Below, piece by piece: positions 33,954 to 45,377 of a stretch of DNA of 64,000 bases. The notes under the pieces are model-generated. The model saw only the letters and a list, made by a program, of their open reading frames with translations. It made no database searches and was not told the DNA's origin. The DNA is taken from assembly GCA_964019135.1 (NCBI GenBank), contig OZ025249.1, forward strand, positions 30,455,759 to 30,519,758, in the 5' to 3' direction. The stretch's first letter is position 1; every line of letters starts with the position of its first letter. The translations under genes were made by a program, and so were the position numbers. The stretch comes from Arenicola marina. Lineage: Eukaryota > Annelida > Polychaeta > Arenicolidae.

Positions 33954-35690
33954 TATGTTGTAGGTCTAGACTGAGATGACTAATGAACCCATAGCCCTGA
34001 AGAACCCAGGCCTCGCTACCGCTCGGCCAGGGTCCTGAAGTGCAGCCTGCAAATCCTCAGCGATTTGAAACCCATCCACTTTAATCTGACTAGTGTCACT
34101 TTGTGGGTGAATACCACGTCCAATCCTTATTATATTTGAATTCTACATACCTTAAACTATCTATTTACGTATAGTTTGTTTCTGTGAAGAACTGTTGATG
34201 TCCACAATACCGGCGATATTCCGCATTTCATTCGTAAAATGCGCGCAGCCATTCGAAGTGATAAGCGGCAAATATATCAACAGATGGCGCTACAGGGTGG
34301 AAGTGGCAAATTCCCCGGTTTTACCGGTAACGTCGGTTGATCGCGGCAGTCCAAGGAACGTTGGACGGCTTTTGGTGCTGCCCCGCTGTGCATCGCTGTG
34401 AGCGGCGAGCTGGCAGTGCCGCTTCCTGTGGTCATGCACCAACCCGAGGCTCCCCATCTGCATCTGCAGCATCCTGTCTGTAGTCATCTTCTTGCTGCAG
34501 GGTCTCTGAATTCCCTGTCCATGTTGCCGTCCTTTTGCTTGTCCTGTCTGGCTAGGATATCGACTACCCGGTCAGGCTGATGAACCTCTGTCCGCCATTC
34601 TGGTCTTCCGGCCTTGTCGACCAGCACAGTACAGTTGCCTGACGCCAGGTGTGCCAACGCGACTACCTGGGTGGCCAGGTATAATCTCCGTCAGGCCAAC
34701 CAACGCCTTCTCCTGACCCCGCATAGCCATCACAAATTAATGCCGAAGTCTCTGACGTCTCCTCCGCCGAAATTGGGGAGGTCATCGGGGGTGGCGTTCT
34801 CGTCAAAGGTCGAGTGGTGTTGCACTCGACCGCATGATGCATGGCCGAAACTCTCTCACCCTCTTCGCTGTAAGCGATGGCTTCTTCGCGAATGTCAAGG
34901 AATGTGTTCTCCGGACACCCCCGGATGACGCTCTTTAGGTGGCGCCGTATAGGTGCCGGTCGCCCACGCCGTCCGCAAACTGGTCACGCAGCACTACATC
35001 CGGCTTGGAAAGAACGCTCGGATACACCTTGGTCACTAAAAGAGGACAAAGCGTACGAATCGGCCGGCAGAGACTCTCCCTCTCGTTGACGGCTCTCGTA
35101 TAGCGCTTTTATCAGATGCGCAACAGAGCGCGTCACCCCGAAAACGGGGTCGTCATATCCACTGAATTTCGATAGCTTCCGCTCGCGAGAGACGTGGATT
35201 ATCTGCGGCGGAGGCTTGTCGGCTTTAGGTACACGAAGGGCGGCGGCATGCACTCCTCGCTTGGTCTGCCTGCTGCAGCCAATTGACACGCCCCAGCAGC
35301 TCATGCACGTTGACGGCCTCGTTGGCCACGCAGCGGGGGGCTGTGGAAGAGGCTACCTCGTCATGAGACATCCTCCCTTATTCAATCTCCAGGATCACTG
35401 CGTTACTAGCACCGAATCCTGCCGACTGCGCCAAAATGTTGTGGGTCGATCTAGACTGTGATGACTAATGAACCCACTGACACGGTGTCGTTGTTCGTCC
35501 CTTTATTATAAAATCGCAGTAGCCAACCCGGGATTGTCGTAGCCGGGGATATAACGTTAGCAATTCCAATGTTCAAATGTGCGTCCAGTCCCTTTGGTTC
35601 CTTTAAACGCGCGGGCGCGAGCGAGTCCGCTAATTCCCGCGCAAAGGCTCATGTGATTCAGCGCTCAAACTAAGTTATTATTTCCCAACA
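33954..35690 (-). mobile_element. Ty3/gypsy-type LTR retrotransposon fossil
   Basis: Minus-strand element. The 5' LTR (35437-35690, about 254 bp) runs TGTTGGG...CCCACAACA with a TATAATAAAG-like signal, followed by a primer-binding-like stretch (TTTTGGCGCAGTCGG). A gag-like region follows within about 34600-35300, with KLSKFSGY and VVLRDQFADGVGDRH, typical of Ty3/gypsy gag. The second LTR is represented only by its outer end (33954-33990). The element is clearly broken, with many breaks and most of pol absent; age looks old but cannot be dated from one full LTR. It ends about 140 bp upstream of the first CCDC24 coding exon. Confidence 0.7.
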
Positions 35691-35833
35691 CCGAAAACAC
35701 ATTGCCTACCCGGCAACATTATATAGTTTTATATAGAATTATTTTTATATGGATATCTTCTTCTACAAATTAGGCACTTAGCCGGGCAGACAAATATTCT
35801 TGATAATCAATTAACGCAAATATTCTTTCAGAA

Positions 35834-35863
35834 ATGATGTCAAAGGATAAAGAGAAAAGATGA
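35834..35863 (+). promoter_or_regulatory. Short upstream ORF overlapping the CCDC24 start
   Basis: In the same exon as the CCDC24 start, an upstream ATGATG opens nine codons (MMSKDKEKR) whose TGA stop overlaps the main ATG as ATGA at 35860-35863. This arrangement could reduce or couple translation through reinitiation. Seen in sequence; effect inferred. Confidence 0.6.
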
Positions 35864-38800
35864 ATGACTCGCCAACAACGCATGACCTCTATGCCTATGA
35901 ACCTCCTTTATCACTTTGGGATCTAGTAATACAGCACATTCCTAGTCATGAGACTGAGGAGATTAAAAACGTTCTTGGCGAATACCTCGTGGACCAAAGT
36001 CTCGAACTTCATGTTGAGGTGAGTCCATATATAATCTTGTGGCAAGACAGTCTATAGACACGGGTGTAGGGGTAACATGCTTGTAAACTTAAAGATTATC
36101 TTGGAAAAGGCGATTCGTTGTCGTGAATGCATGTCATGTGTTTTTGCCGCTAAAGATGCTGATAATAATGTTTTATATATCGGGTTGTATTCTTTAGAGC
36201 TCATGTATTACTCTTAATTCCTCATCGTGGTTATTGTCTGTAGGTGCAGACACTGCTAGAGATATGGCGCGAGTACAGAGACGAAACTCAACAGAGTTTG
36301 ATGCATTCTCGCTTGCCTGAGCCACCTGCAGCTAGAGATAGACTTAAGCAGGAAATAAAGTTCCTCGTGGACAGCCTACATGAGAAGGCCAAAGACGAAG
36401 GAAGGTGATAAAGGGTTCAGATAGAGTGTTCTACTATTACTGATGAGGCATATAAATCAAATCGATCGCAGATACTAGACATTAATATGCATGCATGTTT
36501 TCATTTATAAATGGCAGTGGTATTATAAATGGCAAGGACCTTTCAAAAGAACATTAATTTTATGCATGATGTATAGCAACGTCTTATTTATTTGCAGAAA
36601 TGTTGGCGAGGTCTTAAGTAAACATAAAACAGAAATAATAAACTACGTTCGAGAAGACAAAGGTGGGTAATATTATTATATCTTGTCACTAAACTGTTTT
36701 TTTAAATGTGTTATGTGTTACACACTATGTTAATGTACTTGATCCAATACATGACACTGTGTGTCCAACTACCCCCCCCCCCCCCCTCCCACCCCAACCT
36801 TCCTTTCCGTCAATATATATCGCAAAGGGATCAACCAGGGGAAAGTACAATCAATCTACATGTGAAGTAATGTATGGTTAACTCTTATCGGCAGCTGGTG
36901 GCGAGGGCACTTCTCGTCCCGGCACGGCCCGAAGCAACCGAGATGGCCGTGAAACGCCCATGCAACGAGGAGGTTCAGACAGGTGGGTGATTACTTAAAT
37001 AACAACAACAGCTGCAAGTCTTCTTACGCAGACGGACGGGATGCCAACCATATATACAAATATATATGTATATATATCAAGACGCATAAACATGGAACCA
37101 ATTTGAATCTCGTCATCGGACACATGTGGTCGAATCTATGTGTCAATTATATGTTCGCCCGGATCACAGGATCTCGCCACTTGTTACGTTCCGAAATTGA
37201 CGTCGTTATTTACGCCACTGGTTGCTATGACGTAACCAAAATGACGTCATTTTGGGAGCGCGTTATGATAAACAAAGAAAGGAGAGTAACTTGATTTTCA
37301 CTGAACCGATCAAAATATCTTTCAAACGCCAGTCACGTTCTCAAACATGCTTAACAAGTATCTACTTCATTAAAAACTATAATCCCTACTCTTATTTGGT
37401 TCAGGATAGTTGAATTCCCGTAGTTTAGTATCCAAAACGACTTTCAAGCGAAGTCGTGAGGTACCGAGTCGGAAGTGAATTGGATATTTAAATCAGCCCG
37501 CAGAAACGGCAAAACCCTGGTTTTTTTATTCGCACGGAAAAATGTCAATAAACAACAGGAAAGAAGTGTGCGTAGACAAAGCGATTTTGTCGTTATCAGT
37601 TTACTACGGCGCACCACTACTGCAGTAATGTGCCCCCCTCCCTGCGTGTACGATCATAGGCATGGTATGACGGTTTTGCGGGTATAAAAGTAGGAAAGTA
37701 AAGGAAACGAAATAACTGCATGCGCCGTGGTGCAGTGGTAACGAGGCGTAACGATGAAATTGCGTGACTTAGATCGAGTGTTCGAAACCACCTGAAAACC
37801 ATCATTTTTTTTTCTTTCAATAAGACAACCGGCTATTTCGGTTTGTCTTGATTAATCAACATATTTAAATATAGATATTGTATAATCCGTCTTACGTATT
37901 CCTATTCATAAATATAAACCAAAATAAAGGCTTGTTAGCAACTATGCAAGCACACAAGGCCCGTAGAGCACAAAACAGATTTGTCACGGCTGTGTCCGTA
38001 CAAATCTTCTTCGCGCTAAAACAGTCTTCCCCGTTCCAGCCTGATCACTTACACATGTATACGTGGTGGCCAACAAACCAGGTCATGGATTTTTTTGTTC
38101 TTCCAGATCTATGTCAAATGTCGCAGTGCGTGTTTGTTTCTGTCAGATAGCAGACTTGACAGTAGCCTCGGGAGACCCACTCTGTTCCGCCGTTGGGTCT
38201 CGGTTCCAGCCTGGGTTTCGCACGGGGACTTTTAAACAGAATAGGCGCATTTGGAAATTCTGAATCATCTGGAGGCACACTGGGGCTAAATATCATATTT
38301 TTGTATAGATTAATCTTTTACCTATCAAATTCTTCCAAACAATCAAAAAGATTGATCATCTATATCTGTGTCTGCAAGATGATTTACGAAGCACCAACGT
38401 CCGAACCGGGCGCCATTCTTGTTTTTGGCGCGTGCTGGTGCCTGTGAATGCAGCCTGGTTCCAAACTTTGAATTCTCTGTGAGAGAGGGCGCTGCTATCG
38501 TCCTTAACCGCAAAGTGCCCGTCTGACAGCGCTATCTAGCGAATAGTCGTAGGCTGGGAACCAAGTTGCATTCACCAAGTACCAGCATGCGCCAAAACAG
38601 ATATGGCGCCCTGTTCGGATGTTGGTCGTCCGTAAAACGTCTTGCAAACACACATACATGTGATCAATCTTTTTGATTGTTTGGAAGAATTCGATAGCTA
38701 CAAGATTGATCTATACAAAAATGTGATATTTAACCCCAGTGTGCCTCCAGATGATTCAGAATTTCCAAATGCGCCTATTCTGTTTAAAAGTCCCCGTGCG

Positions 38801-41331
38801 AAACCCAGGCTGGAACCGAGACCCAACGGCGGAACAGAGTGGGTCTCCCGAGGCTAACTTGACAGCAGACCTGGGAGATGATACATAAACAAAGCGTTAC
38901 AAGGATAATAGGCTATTTCTCATATATTTGTTATTACTATGCAGCCTCGTTAGATCTAGTAAATAATTACTGAGATTTGTCAATGTACGAGTGACCCCCC
39001 AAAAAAGGTGTGTTTTTGCAGCAAAAAAAATTGCCGCGCTATTCTGCGGACCGTTTTCACGCACTTCCGACTCGGTACCTCACGACCGCCGCTTGAAAGT
39101 CACGTTTTGACACTAAACATAGTCCAATGGTGTTATCTTTAATTTGTTAAACATATAAATGGATGCAAACTTACATCTAAATGCTATGTGTATACTTTTA
39201 TGAGCATAACATGCAAGCGACAGGCAGATCCGGCGGATTATTCAGTGGGAGTTACTCTCCTTTTCTTATTTCTTCAATTGGGTAGGACGTCGTAAATAAT
39301 GACGTCATTTTCGGACCTTAACGCGTGGCGAGATCCTGTGACCCGGATATATCTAAATAAGATGATGTTAATGATGTCCGTTCTTTCGCCACAGACTGTC
39401 CTCTCACGCCTCGTCTGTGGAGGATGTCGAGTCCCTCAACGACAAGCTCAACCTGCTCCGCCTGGACGAGGTCGTCGACCACCTCAGGTGATCATTTTGC
39501 TGCGGTTACGCGTTAATGAGTTTTCGTATTGTTCATGGTGAACAAAATGCGCGCGAAAACTGTCTGTGTACGAAGCGTTAAGGCTTTTTTGTATTGTTCA
39601 TTGTGAACAAAATGCGCGAAAACTGTCTTTGGACGACGTAACCTAACGTTGTGGAGATGGTAATAGTTGATTGTGGGTTTACCGTTTAATTTCAAAAGTT
39701 ATTATTGTATTTTCTGACATGAACTGTTGATGCCATTTAAAGGCATAAATTCAATTGTAATAGTGATATAAAATATGATATGCCTAGTTTTCATATCTAA
39801 TTTCAGAATTACTCTTAAAGAGGAAGTTGCGCTTCTGATGGGTGATATCGAATTCCTGCAGGTACTTTGTCTATTTCTGCATATTTGTCTTATCGCAAAG
39901 ATATCTATGGCAATTAATATTAGATTGTTTGCTAATGGATCATGTAAGATGTTAAGAGAATGGTGACCGCCCAAGGCTTTCCGGCCAATTGCACAGTTTC
40001 AGCTCTGAATAAAAGTAATAACATTTGCTTGACGTTAGATCCTGCATTTGCCTTATTCGATAATGAAAATAGCGGACTGCTATCTATTGCTGTCGAGCCA
40101 ATGCAATCGGCTGATGCCCTGAACACTGTTACATTATAACTGTTCTAATATTCGTATCTCACTTACCCCAGAAATGTCTCGACGAGGAAGCCGATTTTCG
40201 CTGTCAGTCACGGCTTTTCGACGAACCTTCTCTCACTGGTGAGTCTAGGGAAATCATGGGTTACAGTATGTATGCTTTCTCGTTATTGTTTCTACTTATT
40301 ATTTACGCATGCTCTCTCTGCTATTATTTTTGACACCTAATCAAATCATGACTTGGCGTGACGATGCAAGGGATTTGTATGGGGGTTAGTAGCGAATGAA
40401 AATAACTAAGCAAGCTGCCTATCTTCATACGGCATATTTTTGGAAGAAAATATTTTTAATTAGTGTGGTAATGAATTAGATTTGTAACTAAAGTTTGTAA
40501 ACCTAAGCTTTATGCACTGCGTAATTATGTAATCTTGGAGATATCTGAGTCTCTGACCTTGTCATGTGTTCCCCCGCAGAACTTCGCCAAGAGAGAAGTC
40601 TTTTGGAAAAGGATCTATTGACCCCCGACCCTTCGATTCACTCTCTGATGAAGTCGCAGACCCCGAAAAGCTCTGCTACCATTAGGTAAGTTACTTCGAT
40701 GGATCTCTGACACATCTTACTTTAACAGTAACATTACTTTCTGATATTGACCTTTATATTGATATATACACTTAAGTAGTTTCGTGTCTTTCAAACACGT
40801 AAACCATGTTATATATTGTAGTGTACCATTTTTTCTTTCAGACCATTGGATAGGCCCGGTTCCGGACGCATGCGCACCCCTCCCTCCACTTTCGGTAGCA
40901 GGATCACACCTTTGAAAGCAGACCACACACTCAACCCCTCAACACAGGTGCTGACCTTTCAAGGTCCAGGTCATCACCATGATCAATCGCATTCTAAGTC
41001 CCTCCGCCAGAAATCCTCCGCACCTCCCAAACCGTCTCCGAAGACTCTGTCGAGAACCGACAACCTTCACGCTACGTCACGCTTACGTAACGCTTGTTCA
41101 GGCAAGGATGCTTCCTCAGGCCACAGTCACATCACGATCAGGACTGAGATGGGCGTGCTGCCCCCTAACGCCCGCATCGTTAAAGTGGGCAGTATCCCTG
41201 TCGCCGGTGCCGATGCCATGGCGACGCACGTGCCCAGTCCACCCTCGTCGGCCAAACCGGAACTAGCGACGCGACCATCGTCGGCGCAGAGGTTCCGGCG
41301 GATGGTCGTCCAGTGTCGGGATGGCACGTGA
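35860..41331 (+). CDS. CCDC24: Coiled-coil domain-containing protein 24
   Basis: Nine coding exons: 35860-36018, 36244-36404, 36598-36662, 36895-36982, 39395-39487, 39807-39861, 40172-40238, 40580-40685, 40842-41331; 427 residues against about 307 in human. The N-terminus SLWDLVIQHIPSHETEEIK followed by VLGEYLVDQSLELHVEV matches human CCDC24 (SLWELVEEHVP, LGEAAVDLSLELRAEV) nearly residue for residue. Later family landmarks are RLKQEIKFLVDSLHEKAKDE, LNDKLNLLRLDEVVDHL and LKEEVALLMGDIEFLQ (coiled coil). The C-terminal 160 residues are proline, serine and basic rich and divergent. Molecular function is not established. The coding exon begins after a TTTCAG acceptor at 35830, so a 5' UTR exon lies upstream, unidentified. 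A 2.2-kb fold-back element sits in the intron 36983-39394. Confidence 0.93.
37159..39346. mobile_element. 2.2-kb fold-back element in a CCDC24 intron
   Basis: Imperfect inverted arms. Outer ends CCGGATCACAGGATCTCGCC (37159) and its complement ending 39346; then GACGTC...TTATTTACG and AAAGGAGAGTAACT; then GTGAGGTACCGAGTCGGAAG near 37460 against 39080; then a highly similar block at about 38160-38300 against 38720-38860; then GGCGCCAT and CAACGTCCGAAC near the centre (about 38500). The left arm is longer because of unmatched sequence at about 37500-38100. No convincing protein-coding gene. Confidence 0.85.
37720..37800 (+). mobile_element. tRNA-like promoter sequence, SINE-like insertion
   Basis: Box A TGGTGCAGTGG (37728-37738) and box B GTTCGAAACC (37780-37789) at tRNA-like spacing, in the part of the left fold-back arm that has no partner on the right. 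The cloverleaf is not evidently intact, so I do not call a tRNA gene. Confidence 0.5.
39505..39630. repeat. Tandem duplication of about 65 bp
   Basis: GTATTGTTCATNGTGAACAAAATGCGCG...AAAACTGTCT occurs twice, just 3' of the CCDC24 exon ending at 39487. Confidence 0.8.
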
Positions 41332-43463
41332 CCTCTTCGCGTGGCGCCTTGACCTCGGCCGCTGACTGATTTATACTTAGTTAATCTTCCCACTTGAAGA
41401 CATTATGAATCTGCATTGTTACAATGACCTTAGTGCTACGGCGTCGAGTGTTGCGTCGAGTTAAAGGTTCCCTTCATTAAAGTTTAAAGCTCCACTTTAA
41501 GAAGGTAATACGTATATATATATATATAAGTTTATATATGTATATAAGTGACGTGTTATTTGTATTCGGTCGTCGATATATAGCATTTGTCATTAATATC
41601 ACCTTTTAGGTTAAGACATTGATTTTGGTCTTTCAAGTAAGCTGATAACCTAGGTATCATAATATTGTGTAGTGTAATATAAATATTTAATGACACGCCT
41701 ATAAACACAAAAATTGAGTGTGGTGTGTAGTATGATAAACGTCACTACGTGTCCGGTTATAGGGTGCATTGATTTTGCCGAGAAGTATTACATGAACATA
41801 CGGTATGCGAACAATGGAACACCTTTTTCTCGCACATATGACAGCCTGTGGCGAGGTGATGTTGATTATGAATTTCTTTTTCACTTACACGTGGATAAGA
41901 ATGATTTCCTGACAACAACGATATCCTCATTCGCAATATATGGGCATCTTATATTAGTTAACCATAACATTGAAACCCTTTCGTTGCAACAGGGACACAC
42001 CAAACATTTTTGAATCAGACTTCAAGGCCGTTGGTATCTCAATTATCAGGTGATGGAGGATAGTGCAGTTATTTTGCCGATATTCTGACCGCACAACACT
42101 CTTGTTTACCTGTTTACCCATACCATCTATAGATCAATCACCTCACTACCCCGATCCCACTGATTTCAACTTTGTTTTTCGCGGTGTGTTGTGGTTGCTG
42201 CTTGGAGGGTGATCTTGTGGCTGGTTCTGGCTGAAGCTTGGCTGATCGAGGAACTCAAGGTGTACATGTTACATGATGCACACTCTGCGTTAGTGAATGA
42301 CTTGTTTTCAATTTTATCATAGCGACAGTTTATTAAAATGTACAACTTCCGAATAATGATGCGTTAGAGTTTTATTTCAACATGTTCAGTACGTACCATG
42401 ATGAATGTCTTTATTTGACGGAAATCGTCTGCCCTGAGACGTCAGTGTTGTTTAAAAATGGAAAGCAACGGGACATCACCTGGTAGTCCAGCTTCCCCCC
42501 TAGACTGGAGGGCAAGCAGCAACAACTACAGTCCCATGATGACAACTTGATTACTATTTGTTATTACCGCATCTTTAAACTTATTGTGACCTCTGTTGTC
42601 ACATTAACGCGGAAAGCAACTCATTACCTCAGTTACCTGGAGTATTTGTTCCGTATCGTGAAATTTAAGTGTTTTTTATTATGCCGTAATAATGTAACCA
42701 GTATGAAATGATCCATACCCAGTCCAATGTTATCAAATCTCCGCAATACCTGTTTTGTTAAAGAGAGCGGAAGACTAGGGATTCTTGTCTTGTTTCCTTT
42801 CACAGTATTCCTGTCCTGGGCGGTTTCCCGGTTATAAATTCAGTTAATGCAATCACTTGTCCCCCGCATCAATGACAACGTTTAGGATATGAATTATATC
42901 TACAGAAGGTTAAATAGTGTGAACTACCTCAGACGATATACATCGTGTGTACATAAGAACATTTTTTCTGGTCACACGGTGCCAATTTCTTTTTTCGCCA
43001 ACACTCCTGCTAGCGTATTAATTTATAGTTCGCTCTTAATCAAATGTAGTTTATGAAATACTCTAAATTAAGTAGATAGGGGTAAAGACACAGTAATTAC
43101 GTCATTACGTCAGTTTAACTATGTTGGCAACAATATATGTGTAGCAAATTTGTAATGTCTGCGATCGCTGTATGTCCTTCGCCTTGCTAAACTCGACTGA
43201 TTCTAAAAGCAGTCTAGATGAAAATGGAGAAGAGGTATTTTTCTCTGCCTTCGAGTCAGAATGGAATAAGAAGTCTGAATCGACCACAACAACCTGAAAA
43301 TGTACAAAATGAATTAAATAGACATTACCACCTGCAGTTTTTGATTTCTGGAGTGGTTTATTATTCAGGACACTCGTGTACATCATGTTATGTTGGCCAA
43401 TCCTACTGTGTTCTGTATGTACAGACTGCGTTAAATTCTCCCCGCATTTAACTGTGTGGCCTA
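41332..43463. other. Spacer between convergent CCDC24 and the membrane-protein gene
   Basis: Contains the CCDC24 3' UTR (ATTAAA near 41475) and the membrane gene's 3' UTR (minus-strand AATAAA at 43357-43362). No other gene seen. Confidence 0.6.
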
Positions 43464-45377
43464 TTATTTTTGTTTCGTAACAATCTTCTTCCGGCGTAGA
43501 CAGAAGGGTAGGAATATCGGGTAAATTAAAAGACCCAAGAGTAGGCCGATCACGAGGAAGTTGCTAAGCAACATGAGGGCAGCCACGTGCGGGTTGGCGA
43601 CCACAAAGACGACAAGGAAAGCCACCTTCATGGCGAAGTTAGTATCCGGCTCAGTGAAACCGTCGAAGAAGAAAACGGTGGAAACGAGTAAAACCTGCCA
43701 GACAAACAACGAAGCGACAATGGCCACTTCTGTGACGCCGTACAGCATCTTCTTAACCCGAGACGCTTCCGTTATGGTGGCCAGGCGTTTCTCACACGTT
43801 GGGATTTTCTCGCGGGTGTACTCCAGAGAGTCGGCGACGAATTCGCCGTAGTTATCCGCCAGGTCCTTCTGAAACTGGCGGTTGCCGCCGATGTTGAGGT
43901 TGATAGTGATGAGGAGCTCGAAGATGGAGTAGATGTTGGCGCCGACGAAGAGTAGCACGTTCAGGTTCGGCAAGAGGATGAAGCAGATCATCAGGCAGCC
44001 GGATCGCACGGTCATGTGGTAGTCCCCCGATGTATCGTTGTCCCTGTTGACCTGCAGCCCGAACAGTGCCAGGAGCAGCAGCATGGTGACCAGGTTGCCG
44101 ACAATGGTGTGATAGGCGCGCGGAAGGATGTGGTCGGCAAGGGACCAGCGGCCACAGTATCCGGCCATCGCTCGCTGCTCCAGAGTCTCCTCAGGCAGAA
44201 ACACCTTGCGCAGATCCTTCATCAGCCGGTACAGCATGTACATCCGCACCACTTGGGTGTATATCAGCTGAGCGATGTCTAAGATGAGAAGGATAAGTTG
44301 CACCCAGCCGAATGGCTCGCTGGGGGTTTCGTACATCTTCTCCGTCGCAAACCCGACCACCGTTAGGATCAGCAAAGGGTATACCAACACCTCGCTTAAT
44401 AGGTTTTCGAAATACTGCATTTTTTTCAACCGCTTCTCGTAGTCTTTGGCCTGTTTGAACTTCTTACTCCTCCTGACCAGCCACACGATCCCAGTGACAC
44501 AAATTTCGAGGATGCCGAACACCAAGGCGGTTGCTTTATAGTAGAAAAATTCTGGGCCGATGACGTTGTCTGAGATCGCTACGGCAACGTTGACGAGGAA
44601 GACTAGGTTGACGAACACCTCGGTAAAAGTGTGCCACACTTTGGACAAAGGCACTTTGATGATGTTGTCGGCTAGTCGGATGGCGTTCTTGGCTTGAACC
44701 CGGTTCTCTTTATTCCGCAGGGTGTCAGATTTGTTAAATCCCAAAGCGGAGTTTAATTGTCCCAACAAGGTGGCGTTATCCCCCAACCCGAGACTTTCTT
44801 CTTCAAACTCGAAAGCTTCCTCCGCGTCAGACTCTCCCGTTCCCCACAGACTGCCCAGTCGCACCCGCTTCGGAACCGTCCACCGGAAGTCGCTGTGATG
44901 GCCGACAGGGGGCGTTTGTACGACCACGTGGCCCGAATTGAGGTTGATGCTTCCCAAAGATGACTCGGTGCCACCGTCGGGACTAGCGCGAATCACCTGT
45001 TCGGGCTCGAAGAGCACGGCTAACGTGGCCGATGGTCTGCCGCTGGTGTCAGTGCCGCTGCCGCTGTTGCTGGAGCCCGGTGCGGGGGAACCCCCAGTGG
45101 CCCGCGACCCGTGTGGGTGGAGGAGGTGTTGCGTGTATGGCGAGGTGCTCCAATCTAGCGGCTGCGACCGCCGCGTTCCCGACGTCTCCCTAGCTGGCGC
45201 CACTGTGATGACGCCAGATCTCGGCGCCGATGCGATTTGTCTTGTCTTCGAGTTTGACGTTTCCCTGACCAAGGGGTCGCTAGGATACGACGCCGTGGAG
45301 GGCCCGATGGTAGTCTGGTCCGATGACGTCTGGGACGCGACCTCCTCCCCCTCCTCGATGTTGGTGAGTTCAGACAT
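43464..45377 (-). CDS. Unrecognised polytopic membrane protein, single coding exon
   Basis: An uninterrupted frame of about 637 codons from ATG 45377 (AACATGT, A at -3) beginning MSELTNIEEGEEV. The frame extends about 25 codons upstream but without an ATG, so 45377 is the best start; a CCAG just upstream could end a 5' UTR intron. Residues 1-200 are polar, Ser/Thr/Pro/Gly rich and probably disordered. About eight or nine hydrophobic segments follow, for example VFVNLVFLVNVAVAI, ATALVFGILEICVTGIVWLV, VLVYPLLILTVVGFA, LVTMLLLLALFGLQV, LMICFILLPNLNVLLFVGAN, ASLFVWQVLLVSTVFFF and NFLVIGLLLGLLIYPIF. A basic tail (CLRRKKIVTKQK) ends it. I do not recognise the family; it could be a channel, transporter or receptor-like protein. 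Lack of introns beside intron-rich neighbours is notable. A minus-strand AATAAA lies at 43357-43362. Confidence 0.85.
   Translation of the reverse strand: MSELTNIEEGEEVASQTSSDQTTIGPSTASYPSDPLVRETSNSKTRQIASAPRSGVITVAPARETSGTRRSQPLDWSTSPYTQHLLHPHGSRATGGSPAPGSSNSGSGTDTSGRPSATLAVLFEPEQVIRASPDGGTESSLGSINLNSGHVVVQTPPVGHHSDFRWTVPKRVRLGSLWGTGESDAEEAFEFEEESLGLGDNATLLGQLNSALGFNKSDTLRNKENRVQAKNAIRLADNIIKVPLSKVWHTFTEVFVNLVFLVNVAVAISDNVIGPEFFYYKATALVFGILEICVTGIVWLVRRSKKFKQAKDYEKRLKKMQYFENLLSEVLVYPLLILTVVGFATEKMYETPSEPFGWVQLILLILDIAQLIYTQVVRMYMLYRLMKDLRKVFLPEETLEQRAMAGYCGRWSLADHILPRAYHTIVGNLVTMLLLLALFGLQVNRDNDTSGDYHMTVRSGCLMICFILLPNLNVLLFVGANIYSIFELLITINLNIGGNRQFQKDLADNYGEFVADSLEYTREKIPTCEKRLATITEASRVKKMLYGVTEVAIVASLFVWQVLLVSTVFFFDGFTEPDTNFAMKVAFLVVFVVANPHVAALMLLSNFLVIGLLLGLLIYPIFLPFCLRRKKIVTKQK

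Noticed and set aside
37720-37800. Functional tRNA gene
   Set aside because: Box A and B match, but I could not draw a sound acceptor stem or cloverleaf, so it is called SINE-like.
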